A stretch of DNA of 64,000 bases from Lucifuga dentata (Eukaryota > Chordata > Actinopteri > Ophidiiformes > Bythitidae), in assembly GCA_014773175.1 (NCBI GenBank), contig VXCM01000980.1:219275-283274 (forward strand). Direction: 5' to 3'. Positions 35,601-48,824 of this stretch are shown in pieces (the stretch's first letter is position 1; every line of letters begins with the position of its first letter). The notes beneath the pieces are model-generated. The model was not told the DNA's origin and did not search any database. It worked only from the letters and a program-made list of their open reading frames with translations. The position numbers and the translations under genes are program-made.

Positions 35601-36136
35601 AATCTTCAAAAAATCTATAGTCAGTCAGCTGTAATGAAATACCAGTATATCATACAAGCTGGATTTCTTTTTTCTTTTTTTTTTTTTTTTTANAAAAAAA
35701 AAAAAAAACATGACTAAGGTATGGGTGCCTTAGTCTTACTGCCAAGCAGTATGGGTGTGGTTCTAACACATTATCTTGGAGAATAATACTATACTATTTT
35801 ATTATCTTTATTACTTTATTTTTTATGTTTTGGTGACTCAGGGAACAGTGCTACTAAAAGTTCTAAAAGTTTATTGTGTGAGCTTTGAACCTTCTGAAAT
35901 TCAGAGCTAAAGGGTCATCCATTATTGATGGTCCTGTGAGCCCGTCCAGACAACTGCAGCTACCTGTTGATCTCAAATCAGCAGCTTTCGAGTCAAAGCA
36001 GGAATGATAGGAGCACAGCATAAAACACAATATGTCTTCTGGAAAGTTCCTCAAAGTGGCACTCAGGACAGCTTCTGAGACGTTTTTAACTTTTCAGAAA
36101 CTCTCATTCAAGAGAGCAAAGGTGACTGCAAATGCC

Positions 36137-36146
36137 CCAAAATTGG
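36137..36146. promoter_or_regulatory. CArG-box consensus in intron 1
   Basis: CCAAAATTGG fits the SRF-binding consensus CC(A/T)6GG and lies in apparently unique intronic sequence. A match of this length is expected about once or twice by chance in an AT-rich intron of this size, so function is only a possibility. Confidence 0.2.
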
Positions 36147-37654
36147 TGGTTTCTCTACCAGCCGTCAATAAATAAAAATGTCTTTCCTTGCCGTCCTCCT
36201 GCTGCGATTAACAGAAAAGCAATGTAATACAATGCTTGTTGTTGGGTAAAGAAGCAGAAGCTCATTTCCAAATACTACATGGTTCTTTTTTTATCAAACT
36301 CTGAGCAATTTATGCTTCTGGGGAGATGAGTGCATTGATTTTTGCGGTGCTTTTAAGGGCTGTTTTTACTTTGGGATGTTAGATAAACTGATTGTCACAG
36401 TAGGAGATGTATAAGTTGCACAGTTAAATGGACCACATAGGAGGGTTTGTCTAATAATGGTAGTTTTGAAATTACAAACACTGAAAATCAATCATCAGGT
36501 TTTTAATTTTCTAGTGTTCTAGTTTTATTTTTATTTCCAAAATGTAGTGTGCACTAAACCGACAATTCCTATGTATTTAAGTGACAGAAAATAATGTGTA
36601 ATGATTCATTATGTTGTTAATTAGGTTATTTTTTTTAGATGCCCTTAAAGAGCATGCTAAAGCACATTGTAGACATTAAAATGGAACTCATCACACAACG
36701 TGGAGGGCATACAACACTTCTCTGTGTGGAATTTTAAAGAAATAATCAGTGTTTCTTCCAAACTGGTTTCTGAGGGACTAATAATCCATTACATGCATTT
36801 GTCACTTTAATAATGCAGTTAGTTTGTTTTAACTCATTTCATAAGAAGGGGCATGATGCTATAGAGAATATAGTAATTAGTTTCAGCAAAATGATGATAA
36901 TGCACATCATTATACATGCAGCTCAATTTAAAATGTGACAACTGCTGTTGATCTACATGTGTGCATTTCTTCTTTGCTTCTATTACTTTCACGCTTCTTT
37001 GAATTGTAGACATGGCTGTGATCTAGAGAAGACAGAAACAGAGAAGCAATTAGTGTCTCGCTGTCAACAATGGGTGTAAAAAAAAGTGTCACTTTCACAC
37101 TGGGCTGACGGCTAAAATGTCACAGTATTTAAGAGGCTCAATCTTGTTGTTTTTAATTATAAATTCAGATGATTTATGAAATGTGAAAAGCCTCCGCTGC
37201 ATGCTGAGGATTCGTATTTAAGAATACATAACAGGTTACTTTAGGCTCAGCAATAAGCTCATGGTGCTAACACAGCACACCCACACGCTAAGCTTTATTT
37301 AACTGGGGTAAGAAAACCATGAATTTGATTGTGCAATAATAATTAAAAAAAAAAAAAAAAAANAAAAAAAAAAAAAAAAATAGGTGATTCATGCACTTGG
37401 TCAGCTATACGTGGGTTAGAACTGCAGGTACTTAGCCGCCTGCTACAAAAAGCTTAATTGCTTTTGCTCACAACATGAATCTGTACTTTTATGGTTTTTA
37501 GCATAAATGTTAAGCACTTTTATTTCTAACTTTAATTTTTAGACTCATATATGTATGTGTGTGTGCTTGCATGTATGCATGCTATATATATGTACATGTG
37601 CACATATATATTTGGTTATGTTTGTGTATGCATGTATGTATATATGTATACATA

Positions 37655-37875
37655 TGAATGTTTGAGCTTTGTTATTCTTTATTTTATTGTTTTTATTTTG
37701 TCTTGTATCATCACCTTGTAATTGCCTTCCATATGTTGCATATTATTTAAATGTTGGTATTTATGATTCTATGTATTTTATTCCATTTTGTTTTCTTTCT
37801 CTGGAAAGCACTTTCTGCTTCTGCTGGAAAAGTGCTATACAAATAAAATAATAATTATTATTTTTATTATTTTCA
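37655..37875 (+). mobile_element. L2-like LINE 3' tail
   Basis: Ends with GTGCTATACAAATAAAATAA followed by ATT-rich repeats, the usual 3' end of fish L2-type non-LTR retrotransposons. No ORF remnant is clear. Confidence 0.6.
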
Positions 37876-39129
37876 TACACGTACTTGATATGTAATGCGC
37901 AAATCATTGTATGGGTATAAATATTCTTCTGCGTGCATCTATGGCTCACAGTCTAATCGGATAGTATTTAGATTTTTCCAACAAAACCATTCATACAGTA
38001 CAGTTAGGGAACCTTTTTGAACCCATCGTAATTCAGAATTCATAACATTGTACTAGAAAAAAATTAGACTATACAGACAATCCTCGTTCATCTTCCATAC
38101 ATTTTCAGTTATTGCAAGACTGCAGAGACTGTAAATTTCTGTTAATTATATTGGGTATGCTTTGATGTTGCCAAACAGACTTTAAAGATCAACTTTATAA
38201 AGATATCTGTGCTGAGAAAATTACTGTTGTGGCTTGAGCATATGGAAGAGAATATAAAAGCTCATTAAGCAGCTAAAGATTGTAACGGTATGTTCAGCAA
38301 TGATAACAAGAAGTAAAACTAGACTAATTTAAATAGTTTAATCACATTAACCCAGGTGTTTAACTTTAGAGATAAGTGTAATACTGGTAAATATAGCTAG
38401 AAATAATGTACCTGACAGTTCTGCTCCAATTTTATCATTTAATTATTTTATTTTATTCCATGAATAACTGGCCAAGTGCATTTACAAATGTATAGTTTCT
38501 CCAGATGGTTCCTCCTTAAATATCTAGCAGTTCTTATTCAAAGCTAATTGGACTTGCGGATGATCATCACATGACTCCCATGTGACCCCATGGAATCACC
38601 TGGCCCAAGGTGTGAACAGCTCTCAGATAGTTAATGCTGGTTTACTGCCCATCATTGACTTAGAACTGAAGAAGCTGTTTGGTTGAGTGAGAAATATCTT
38701 CAAAACTAAACCGAAAGTTCAGTTATCCAGTAGTTTCTTCTGTAGAGGTTTATATCAAAAGTTATTCTGGGAAAAAGAGGACAGCAATTTATCATAAAAT
38801 ACCTCCTGAAATGCAGTAAACATCATAAATTCATATCTAACAGTGTGAGAGTATCCAAAGGTGTAATTGTTGCTAGCCTTTCAAACTCTGTATGTATTCT
38901 ATCATTTTCTGACAGAAAGGTTAGGCAACTCATACTGGACTTAATTTTACTGGACAGATCAGGGCATGATGATCAATGGACAAGTAATAAAGTAAATGCT
39001 GCAATCAATCACTCGGAGAAATGCTGTTGTATGAATGTCAGCGGGCATGGAATTGGACGCTCAGCAAGCAGAAGGCTTCAAAAATGAGTGTCATTTTGGG
39101 AGAAATTTCATGATTTTGTAGCAAATGGA

Positions 39130-39570
39130 GATCTAAGGGGATATATTACGCAGATTTCCATGTTCTTATTTTCATCGGAACTATTTTGAAGCCTTTGGAA
39201 TGCTTTAATGTGCAAAAAAACAAATTGCCGCATCTGCTTTCTTTTGCTGCAACATCGCTGTGCACAGTGAGTGAGAACAGGCCTTTTTATTTAGGTGCTG
39301 TCTCTTTAAGGCCCACTCCTCAGAACTCTGCTCTGTTATGATTGGCCAGATGTTTCCGGCCTGAGCTGGCAACTCCCTCGTATGTGATAAGTGCGTCTAA
39401 CCAGGTGTGTAGATGAGTAGAGTGTACTTCATGTGTTACATGTTAATCTACTCCGAAAATAAGAGACTAAAAGCATTCAGGAGCTATGGGTTTGTCTTAC
39501 AGGATGCATTTCTATGAGCGTGAACCCTAATTTTTGCAACTTTGAGAATGTCCAACACATACATTAAGTT
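39130..39570 (+). mobile_element. Family C repeat, copy 2
   Basis: Carries GGAATGCTTTAATGTGC, TGATTGGCCAGATGTTTCC, GGCCTGAGCTGGCAAC and TACAGGATGCATTTCTATGA in family order. It is uninterrupted at the site where the reverse copy holds family D. Confidence 0.75.
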
Positions 39571-40043
39571 TGAGACCATTCCCAGATTTTTATGTTGACT
39601 TTTATGTTTTTGCTTTTATGTTTTTATGTTGACAAATTCTTCTTGAAAACTAATTAGTTACATTTATTTTATGTATTTTTGTCANTTTTTTTTTTTTTTT
39701 TTTTTTTTTTTAATCTGGGGCCTCAAACTTCTGGCCTGTTGTGTACTTCCTGCTGTATCACACAAGGAAAAATAACAAAATGCATAATATATACCATTTA
39801 ATGCTTGAGGAAAGTAAAGAAATACAATGAGACAAACTATAAAAGAAATACACAGGTAAAGACAACAAATGTCATATGTTACCTGCAAGTATTACCTCAT
39901 AAGTGAGTCTGTTCACGTATTTCAAGGACTGTTACATTACCACATACTGCACACATGCATCATTATAATCATGCTCCTTTCATGTGCATGTGTACCAGCT
40001 GTGCCATATTTTATTTCTGACGCACAGGTCCTTTCATTTTCAG

Positions 40044-40139
40044 ATCTTTCTGCTGCAGTCCAGAAGTTCTCTCAGTCCCTGCAGGAGTTCCAGTTTGAGT
40101 GCATAGGTGATGCAGAAACAGATGATGAGGTGAACATTG
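40044..40139 (+). CDS. arhgap42: arhgap42, coding exon 2
   Basis: A 96-nt exon entered and left in phase 1, between a TTTTCAG acceptor and a GTAAGT donor. With the last base of exon 1 it encodes Asn52 through Ile83, then the first base of codon 84. It contains [20 protein letters not shown] and the acidic ETDDE stretch, a conserved part of the GRAF BAR domain. The open frame continues past the donor into intron sequence for about 25 further codons, and those are not coding. Confidence 0.95.
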
Positions 40140-43100
40140 GTAAGTTAATTTGGATGGACCCAGGAGGGCTGATCTTTCTCTTCCGGTGTTTCATCTCCTT
40201 TCTCTCTGCTGTTCCCAATTAGTTGGATTGTCACCTTAATTATGACATATTCAGGGATTTACATATAGATTCTTTTGGGAGGTAGTTGTTCATAATTGGC
40301 TCTACTCCTTTTGACATAACAGCTAGTATTCTGGCCAAGGAGAAAATATTCAAAATGTGATATTGTCTTTGAGGAATTTTACATAAGTAAAGTTTCAGTT
40401 AACAGAAAAGGAAACGGCATTACCAGTCTCAGTGGGAAGTCCTTTCAGGCAAAGTTAAGCATACTAGGCTAATTCCTGGAATAGGATTCAGCTGCATGAA
40501 TATAGGCCTTAAAGTTGTCTGCATACATGCATAATTAATGGTATTGATTTGCTTATGATGCTTCCTCTGTATCCTTTCAAGCCTATATAAGATCAAAGTG
40601 ACTAATTGTGATCAGTGTCAGAGATTAATGGAGGTGCGAACCTCTTAGCTCCAAACAGAATATGAAAGCAGCTGTGCAGAGGGTTCCTCTGGCTCTAATG
40701 GGCAGGACTCCCAGCCTGGCCTCTTCTTCTGCTTTTTTTTCCGCACTGCTCATTATCCCCAGCATGAGTCCTTTGCTGGAGACTGCTGAATTACCGTCCA
40801 TCTGTGAGGGCTAGACTGGATATCGACCTCCGCTACATGAGGCTGTAATGTTCATGTGAATGTGTAATGAATAGTCCTTTTTTCTCACAAAGCTGTGGAG
40901 GCTGTATGAAAGATGGGTGGGGGGTTCAGGAGACCAATTATGCTTATTGGACAAATCTACACCCAAACCCAAGTCTCATTAGCATCAAGCCTGCTTTCAT
41001 TTGAGTCAGCGCAGCTCTTCCTTGGCTTTCAATCAAGGCATTGTTGATCTCAGATTGAAGAGTAAATATTTAGCGGTCCACCTGTTTTCCGTTGGATCTG
41101 CACAGTATTTATATTTCAAACTACTGGCACAGTGGAATGGACTCCGATACAGAGGCACAAGCATCTGTTAGGAAGGATTTTATTACTGTGTAGTGCAGGT
41201 AATGGTGTATTCATTTGACTGAATTTGTGGAACGAATGGTCCAACAAATACAGCAAAATGATTTGATAAGTCTGTGTATTACTCTGTGTAATATTTGAGA
41301 TTCCATATATCCTGAAAACACAATTTATTTCTTGCACCACATCTGCATCACGTATGCTATCTGTGTGTTAGAATTGAGTTTAAGTGCTCAATATCTTGCT
41401 AAAGTGAAATGATTTCCTCACACTGATATCATCGCGTTCCCTCCCAGAGAGAAAAGGCCAAGATTACTATTTGAGGAAAAAAAAAAAAATGAAATAGGCT
41501 GTTGAAATCAATCTACTCATCAATGAAACTGAGATTTCTGACTGACATGGCCGGACCCTTGTGAGAATGCCAGACATGATCTTGATGCAGTATTGGTATA
41601 CTTCACTTTGATGCTCCCAACTTCCCCTCATAACATGGGGATCCTTTACGGGCTGCCAGACGGGTTCACCTGACCTTTTATTGATTTCACTCTATGACTT
41701 CCTGCCGTGACATTATCATTCTACACAAGTTATCTACGAATCAATGGGGCCAAAAGATTGATGTGGCTATAGAAATTTAAATTTTTAGAAAAGTTACGTG
41801 GCCTTCTCTCAGAAGGTCAATCCTTTAGTCTCTGAGAGTTGCTCAGATTTCTCTGGAGTGGAACCAGCAAGATGAAGTCAAAATGTGGGGCTAAAAATGT
41901 CAAGTAGAAAGGGAACATTTGAAGACGGGCAGGTCAGAAATGTACAGCTCTTACTTTAGCACATAGATTATAAATATACAATGCTAATATCGATATTTGA
42001 GCGCAAAAAAAAAGAGAATATTACTATGAAATGCATTTGTAACAATGTGCATATGTTTTTATATAAACACATAAAATGAACAAAAAGTTTGGGAAAAAAC
42101 CATTAAATTTGGTTATTGAAGAGCTGTGACAATATGCAACGATACAGCATATTTTACAGTTTAACAATGAATTCCAATTATAAAAATCACAGTAACAGTA
42201 AATAATTGTGAATCTATAAATATATATTTAGATAAAAATATTAGAAAACAGTACATTTGAATGTAATCAATTCAACTATTATTATTGTTATTGTTGTTAT
42301 ACTACTAATGATAATATACTACTACTAAGAAGAAGAAGAAGAAATATTCTTTTATATATTATATATTCTTCTATGATGTTTACTGTATATCTTTTTATCA
42401 TTCAGGCTTCTATATGAATAGCTTCCTCCATTGGAATTCCTACATTATTTAATATCCATTTAATATCGTTTCAGCGATTTATCAGGTCTGTTGCCTTTTT
42501 TCCATTTACCAGTGAATGATATGCAAGCTGTAACCTGACTTTGACTTCCATTTCCTGTCTTCAAAGTCTAATCTTGTCCCATCAGCGGCTCCAGCTGTGC
42601 CCTTTACCCCCTGAGAGGTTTGTGCTGTTGATAAAGCAGCAAGTGGCGTTAATAGGAGGCCGGGCTGCTAGCAGTATCACTGGCATAAAATCATTGCTCC
42701 TGCTCTTTAAAAGCTTTTGGTGTGTAAATGGACCAAAGTGTCTGAGATGATGCATGGGTCCCGTTGCCAGGCCGTCGTGGCTGATAATGATGTTACTGTG
42801 TTGGCAAGCGGAGCAGCTCGACCGCAGCTAAATGTCTGGACACGCAGTGACATGGGGGCTGACCAACAGAGGTTACATGCTATCTGGCCCAGTATTTAAT
42901 GAAGCTATCAAGGCACAGCTTTCTGGCAGATGAGGCTGGATGTACTGTATGCTGAATTCATCTGGGCCTGAAGATCGTAATATTGGCTACTGAAGTATTA
43001 CAGCACAGATGACATGAATATATCTCGGCCACATAAGTCTCCCCTGCATTGTGACAGTATATTGTAGCACTGAGCAGGTGAAGAAAATAAAGAGAAGCAA

Positions 43101-43456
43101 TCAGTGGGCTTCATTTAGCTGAAGTATTATGTTCTTTTACTCCCCGTCTGGGTTTTAAATTGAGCAGCTGCACGATTTTATTAGGTTTTAAAATGTGCTG
43201 CACTGAAAGCTCTGAAGCTGCAGTACAAATAAACATTTTAGCACCATCCTGCAGGGCTCGAGGTGCCTGGAACATCTGATGCTTAACAACTGCACCACTG
43301 ATGCCTTTTTTTTTTTTTAAACACTGTTTTCTAATCAGCTAAATACAATAATACAGTAGATCGCTGTGGATTTTCTCAGCGTTGACCATATTCTGCATGA
43401 TTGACACATACAACAAATTTCCCCTTTGCATTTATTCTCCTTTCTTTACATTTCAG
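40140..43456 (+). other. arhgap42: arhgap42 intron 2 (about 3.3 kb), repeat-poor
   Basis: GTAAGT donor and TTTCAG acceptor. I see no transposon ends in it, unlike introns 1 and 3; only short A-runs (near 41480 and 42005) and an AAG tract near 42330. It may include conserved non-coding sequence, which cannot be judged from one genome. Confidence 0.85.
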
Positions 43457-43518
43457 CCCAGTCGTTCAAAGAGTTCTCCCAGCTGCTAAGTACTGTTGAA
43501 GAAGAAAGAAGACGCTTG
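43457..43518 (+). CDS. arhgap42: arhgap42, coding exon 3
   Basis: A 62-nt exon between a CATTTCAG acceptor and a GTAAGA donor. It completes Ala84 and encodes residues 85-104 (QSFKEFSQLL then STVEEERRRL), ending in phase 0. The EEERRRL end matches ARHGAP42 rather than its GRAF paralogues. The next expected exon, with a conserved N-x-N-D-x-L-I-x-P-L pattern in the BAR domain, was not found before the window ends. Confidence 0.93.
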
Positions 43519-44802
43519 GTAAGAAAGCAGTTATAGTCTGTTTCTTAATTCGATTACGATTGCATTTCAGATAAAGGCAGAATCAAATGGAAAAAAACAG
43601 GGATGTGTGCTAACAGATTATAAAGACAGTATTAGAAAGGATTTTTATTGTGGCCCTTGATCAGGGAGTCCAGCAGAAAATGCTTAATTGCATCCATGTA
43701 TACATCTTACTAAACCAAAAAATCAGAGTACAGCCTGCATGTAAATGTACTGAGATGAACACAGCTTGAAAATTTGGAAAAGCAGTTGAAAATGATAGCA
43801 GTTACAAAGCCAGTGTTGTCCTTATAGTTTATAGTACTGACAGAGAGGAAAAACTAGCAGTTCTTGCACAATATAATGGGGCATTTGCTAAATTTGCGTT
43901 TTGATTGATGAAAATGAGCTGAATATCCATGAAAGGTACCAAATGATGCTGAGGATATATTGCTGGCAACTTGAGGGAGATACACACCATTGTGCTGAAA
44001 ACTTTGGAATTAATGCTACAGTTCAGTAATTTCAGTTGCAGTTGATTATAAACCAATTATTTATTTTAGATGTAACTCGCAACAAAAATTTGTAGTCTGT
44101 GGTTCTGCAGATCTGGAGCGTTAACATGCAACATGGCAAACCAGGCTGACAGAAAAAGAGGATATGAATGTAATGGTGAAAATATATACTGACAGAGACT
44201 TCAGAAGTTCCACCTGTGAGTGTTGTCAGGTGATTGACGCTAAACGAGAAAACATTGACATGAATATAAAAATATGCTGGACTTGAGCACAAAGAAACAG
44301 TGTTCGAAACTTTGACAAAACCCAATTAAGACTTTATGTTGTTTCTGATGGATTATGGAGCTCAAGCGTTTTAAATTTTCTCATCTGGAGACATTGTTTT
44401 GCATGTTGTACAAAATCTGGCAACTAATAGCTTCATCTGAAGAGCAGATAACAAGCCCGCGACATATTACGAACAAACAACTCACATATTGTGTAGGTAG
44501 GACATAGGACTGTAATGAATTGTTTAGTTTATGCTGAAATCTTTTTTCACAAAGTGGTATGTGTAGATAAATCTAGACAAAAACGACCTTAGTCCTTCAG
44601 CTGTGCGTCTGATTTACTGAGGTTTAATATGCAAATGAGATCAGTCTGTGTGACAATTACAAAATACCTGAGACATTTTGGTTTAGAATTAAATAAAGGG
44701 GCCACAGTTGAGGCTTTTAGGAATAGCACATTGAGATTGAAGGTGATTTTGAGAATAATTTTATTTATACTGAGTGAAGGAATATTCCCATTATACCTGT
44801 TT

Positions 44803-45290
44803 GGATCCATCCATCCATCCACTTTCTTCCACTTATCTGAGACTGAGATTCGGTGGCAACAGGCCAAGAAAGGTAGAACCCCAGCCACATTCTCCAGCTT
44901 CTTTTGGGGGATTCCAAGGCGTTCTCAGGCCAGTTAGGATGTAATCCATCCAGCGTGTTCTGGGTCTCCTCCCAGTTGAATATATCCAGAAAACCTCCAA
45001 AAGGAGGCATCCTAATCAGATGCCCGAACCACCTCAACTGACTCCTTTCAATGTGAAGGAGCAACTTCTACTTTGAGCCTTTCCTGGATGTCTGTGCTTC
45101 TCATCCAATCCCTAAGGGTGAGCCCAGACACCCTTCAAAGAAAACTCATTTCGGCCACTTTTATTCACGATCTTATTCTTTCGCCCAAAGCTCATGACCA
45201 CAGGTGAAGACTGGAATGTAGCTCGACTGGTAAATTGAGAGCTTTGACTCAGCTCTCTCGTCACCACGACAGTTCAATGTAACACCGCAT
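44803..45290 (-). pseudogene. RTE-like LINE, 3' end with ORF2 C-terminus
   Basis: On the - strand the frame around 44765-45064 contains IERSQLRWFGHLIRMPP, a hallmark of the C-terminus of a common fish non-LTR retrotransposon. Upstream remnants, with stops, read LSIYQSSY and GHELWAKE. It ends in (GGATG/ATCC)n sequence at 44803-44820, the expected simple-repeat tail. Frameshifts and stops show it is inactive and 5'-truncated. Confidence 0.8.
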
Positions 45291-46690
45291 AAATCCGCCT
45301 GTCAGTCTCACTGTTTCCATCTACATATTCATATTTCTGTTGTTTATTGATGCTGTACATACTTCATCTTTTGCCTGTACCTCATCCTGTACTTGGCAAT
45401 AGAGGTTAACATAAGGGTTCATATTTATGCGATGTATACAGAGATTAAAGGCTGATATTTATGTGACATCTCAATGTGAGCATTCCCCTTCTGACATTTA
45501 AAGTGCAGCTAAGTTTTATGATGGAAGGTGTTGCCCTTTGACGATGGGTCACCTCTGCTTAAGCCATATCTCTGTATGGAATATTCTGTCATGTTAATCA
45601 TTTTGACACACATTAAAGACATCCTTAATTCCTGTTACCTGTGGCATATGGTTTTAAAAGCTCTCCTCCTTGAACATGATGCAAGTCTGAATGTATAAAA
45701 TGCGGCTAATTTGGTGAATTTTGTGTATCTGCAGACACACATTCACTTTATCTGCTTTGTTAATCACATGTTGGAAGTTTAGCCAGATTATAATTATCTT
45801 TTCCCATTTCAACACAAAGTCACTTCTAAATGAAATTAACATTACAGAAAATGCAACCAGCCTTTCCTTCTATCTTGCATATGCAGAGTACATGTAACTT
45901 GGCTTCATGCACTTCATGCGTGAGACTCATTTCAATAGGTTAGCATGGGTGATATGAGATTATGCAAAAATAATTGTTTAATTGTTAACAGCCTTTCAAC
46001 CATCTCTTGATATTTGGAGATTTGCTTCTGCAGCCGTCACAGTTACAAGAAAGAATAAGAAAGGCAGAATAAACAAAGTCACCTTGCATTGAAACAAGTG
46101 ACCCCAATTACAGAGCTGTAGATTTGCATGGGACTATTATCATCAGATGACATCTGTTTCTTCAAATATAGTTGGTAATTTTTTTGTAAAATTTGTACGT
46201 CACAAATTACAGAAATGAAATTACAGAATCACACAAGATTAAGATCATAGATGACCTAAACGAGGCTGAATACTGAATACCAGTCCTGTGCAAATAAAGC
46301 TTTTTTCATTGGTTACTATTAGAGCTATTACGCTAATATTCCTGAAGAATACATGTACCTGAAGTATAATGTACACGTATGTCTACAGTATAGGCATGCC
46401 ATGAACCAGTTTACTTGTTTAATTTGTTTTTGTTTTGTTTTTGTAGCTGTGCATATCTGTATTATACACATTACACTAGATTCGCTTGGCATTTTGTATT
46501 TTCAGCCTGTGACAATTTATTTATTGGATTTTCTGTTAATCATGTTTATAATTGCTTAGGTGTTGCTTTTTTTTTTTTTTTTTAANTTTTTTTTTTTTTT
46601 TTTAAGAAACTGTTAGCCAAAGTGGCTATCGCTGCTCATATTAACCACCCAGTTTGGTTTATACAAACACAACACACTTCTGTCACTGTA

Positions 46691-47183
46691 AGGGTGCTTT
46701 CACATGATAAGTGGTATTTATGCCGTGGAGAACCATCTCGCATCACTTACCTCACTGGCTACAGTCCCGATACCCTTGGCCTTGGTTGACATAGCAACAT
46801 ATGCCATCAAGAAGCACTCGAGGTAGACACAGCCACATTTGCAGTGATGGGGTTGAGGCAGAAGAATGCACTTGCCCTTGTTCTTTAGAAGAAACCAAGC
46901 CAAGAAGCGACGATTTCAATGCCAAGAAGCATCTTGAACTTGGAAAATTGGTCTTCGCAGGTTATGAGCTTCTCCTCCATTGTTGTGTCACTAGTTATTC
47001 TGTCATTGTGCCATTCTTTGCGCATCAGAAAGGTCACTAGCAGACAGGGTAAAGTTCAATGTGGTTGAACATTGAACTCAGCAGCAGACAGGAGAATCCA
47101 AGGTTGGGAGTCATAGCTCGGTTCCCAAAACACAATCATGGAATCCCCAATTCAGCACACCGTTTATCATGTGAAAACATCCT
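46691..47183. mobile_element. Short TIR element (MITE-like)
   Basis: The left end AGGGTGCTTTCACATGATAA and right end TTTATCATGTGAAAACATCCT are inverted repeats about 490 bp apart. The flanking duplication is not clear (GTA versus TTA). Frames on both strands are unrecognised. Confidence 0.65.
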
Positions 47184-48824
47184 TATTGCTTGAATTACAT
47201 CACTTTCTGGGCAGCAGAAGGTTTATGATGCTTAGACCTACAGTACCTGTAGATGAGTTTGTTAACAAGCTATAGCTTAGATCAGTTGTGATATTTTGAT
47301 ATTAATTTCTATCAAATCACTGAGGGAATATCAGGCATTTAGACTGATATCAGACTGAACTCCCTGTCCTCAATGCCTCAAACTGGACCCAAGCATATGG
47401 TGTAACTTTCTGGTGTAATGGTGAGCATTTGTTGGCTTCTGAAGATGATCAGGTCAAATTTTGGAGTTATATGGTACTTAAACCACACAGGCCTTACTTA
47501 GAGTGCATTTAACAAACCAGAGTACATTCATATTTTGCATTCAGTAATCTGCAGAGAACATTGTTTTCTAGGTTGGTGGATTTACTTGCATATATAAATG
47601 ATAGAAACACCAAAGACAGAAATAGAATGCCAGTGTGCACATGGGCTTATTTAAAATAAAATCTTAACTCAAAGGGTGTGAAAGAACAAAAATAAATCAA
47701 GATGACAAGGAGAGACACGGCTGAATTGGATAACAGAAATTAAATGACACCACGGCTCAATAGGAGGAAAACCATAAGACAAAATAATGCATGATTGCAA
47801 CGTAATGGGAATAAACCTAATAAATAAAAGCAGCTATGACTACTCTCTGAAGCTATAGAATGCAGAGCTGATGGTCATTATAATACTTCATTCAGCTGTG
47901 ATGGATTTAATAAGTAAAAAACTATTCATAGCAGACAAACACCCCTCCATTACATCCTCTGTCTCTCNCCCCCCCCAGCTGCTTGAAAAACATCCTCTCC
48001 TCACTTAGAAATATGCAGCAAAAGAGGGATCTGACCTTTACTCTTCTTGTTTGTTGGATGTGATCTTGGAAGCATGATTTATGCTTAAAAGTTTCCCTTT
48101 GATATGGTTTTATAAGAAAGTTGTCCTTACGTTGAACTCAATGCCCAACTTTTTTATGGAATCTTTTCTGCTCCTGTAAATGAACTGTGAACTTCTAATG
48201 ACACCTCATCTGGGGGGTGTGAAACTGTGAGTGATGGCTCTTAATAAGTCTGGTACTGTGCATATTTTCAGGCTCATTTTTAGGGCAATAGACTTTGTAT
48301 CTACAAAGTCATGTGATTATTAGGCATTTTGCCAAGACTATCACTTACATCATTCAAATTTCTGTTTCAACTTTCAAATCTGTCTCTCTCATTTACTTTT
48401 CTGACAGTGCCACAGTGGCATAAATTGAGCTCTATCATAAATAATTAAACTGCTATTTTGTGTGGTCTAGGCCATCTAAGCTGAGTACTGAAAACTGGCT
48501 TAATTGACCTTATTCTCACAACCACCATTTAAACTTTTATCACATTGGGGGTGGAAAAACTGGACCCAGAAAACCAATAAAAGCCCAGCCCTGTCCTATC
48601 ATTGCGTACCAAGATGAGCATACAGATGATGGGAATTGGACAAACATTTTTTTCAGAGATCCATCATGAAATGTAGAAAGCACATAACAAGGCTGTACAG
48701 TAAGTTAAATGTGTCTTTTTATTGATAAATAGTTACTTGGCTCATGGCCTAAATGAAATTTTTGCAAAAGCTGTTCACAAGCTGCTTACAAACAAATATC
48801 ATCAAGTATCATACAGACTAATTT

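Larger units (their letters stand above)
15603..40043 (+). other. arhgap42: arhgap42 intron 1 (about 24.4 kb)
   Basis: Bounded by GTAAGC at the donor and TTTTCAG at the acceptor. It carries most of the window's transposons, listed separately. Stretches with nothing recognised beyond simple repeats and n joins are 16660-18090, 20470-21540, 22395-23090, 23610-25990, 27925-29980, 31155-32790, 33000-34560, 35610-37650, 37880-39125 and 39575-40040. T-rich, A-rich and (GT)n/(CA)n tracts are common. Confidence 0.9.

Noticed and set aside
39869..40222. 117-residue ORF containing arhgap42 exon 2
   Set aside because: Only 40044-40139 is exonic. The rest is intron read in frame; splice sites at both ends and the family sequence fix the exon limits.
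44629..44937. 102-residue + strand ORF
   Set aside because: It is partly the reverse shadow of the LINE frame on the - strand and has no features of its own.
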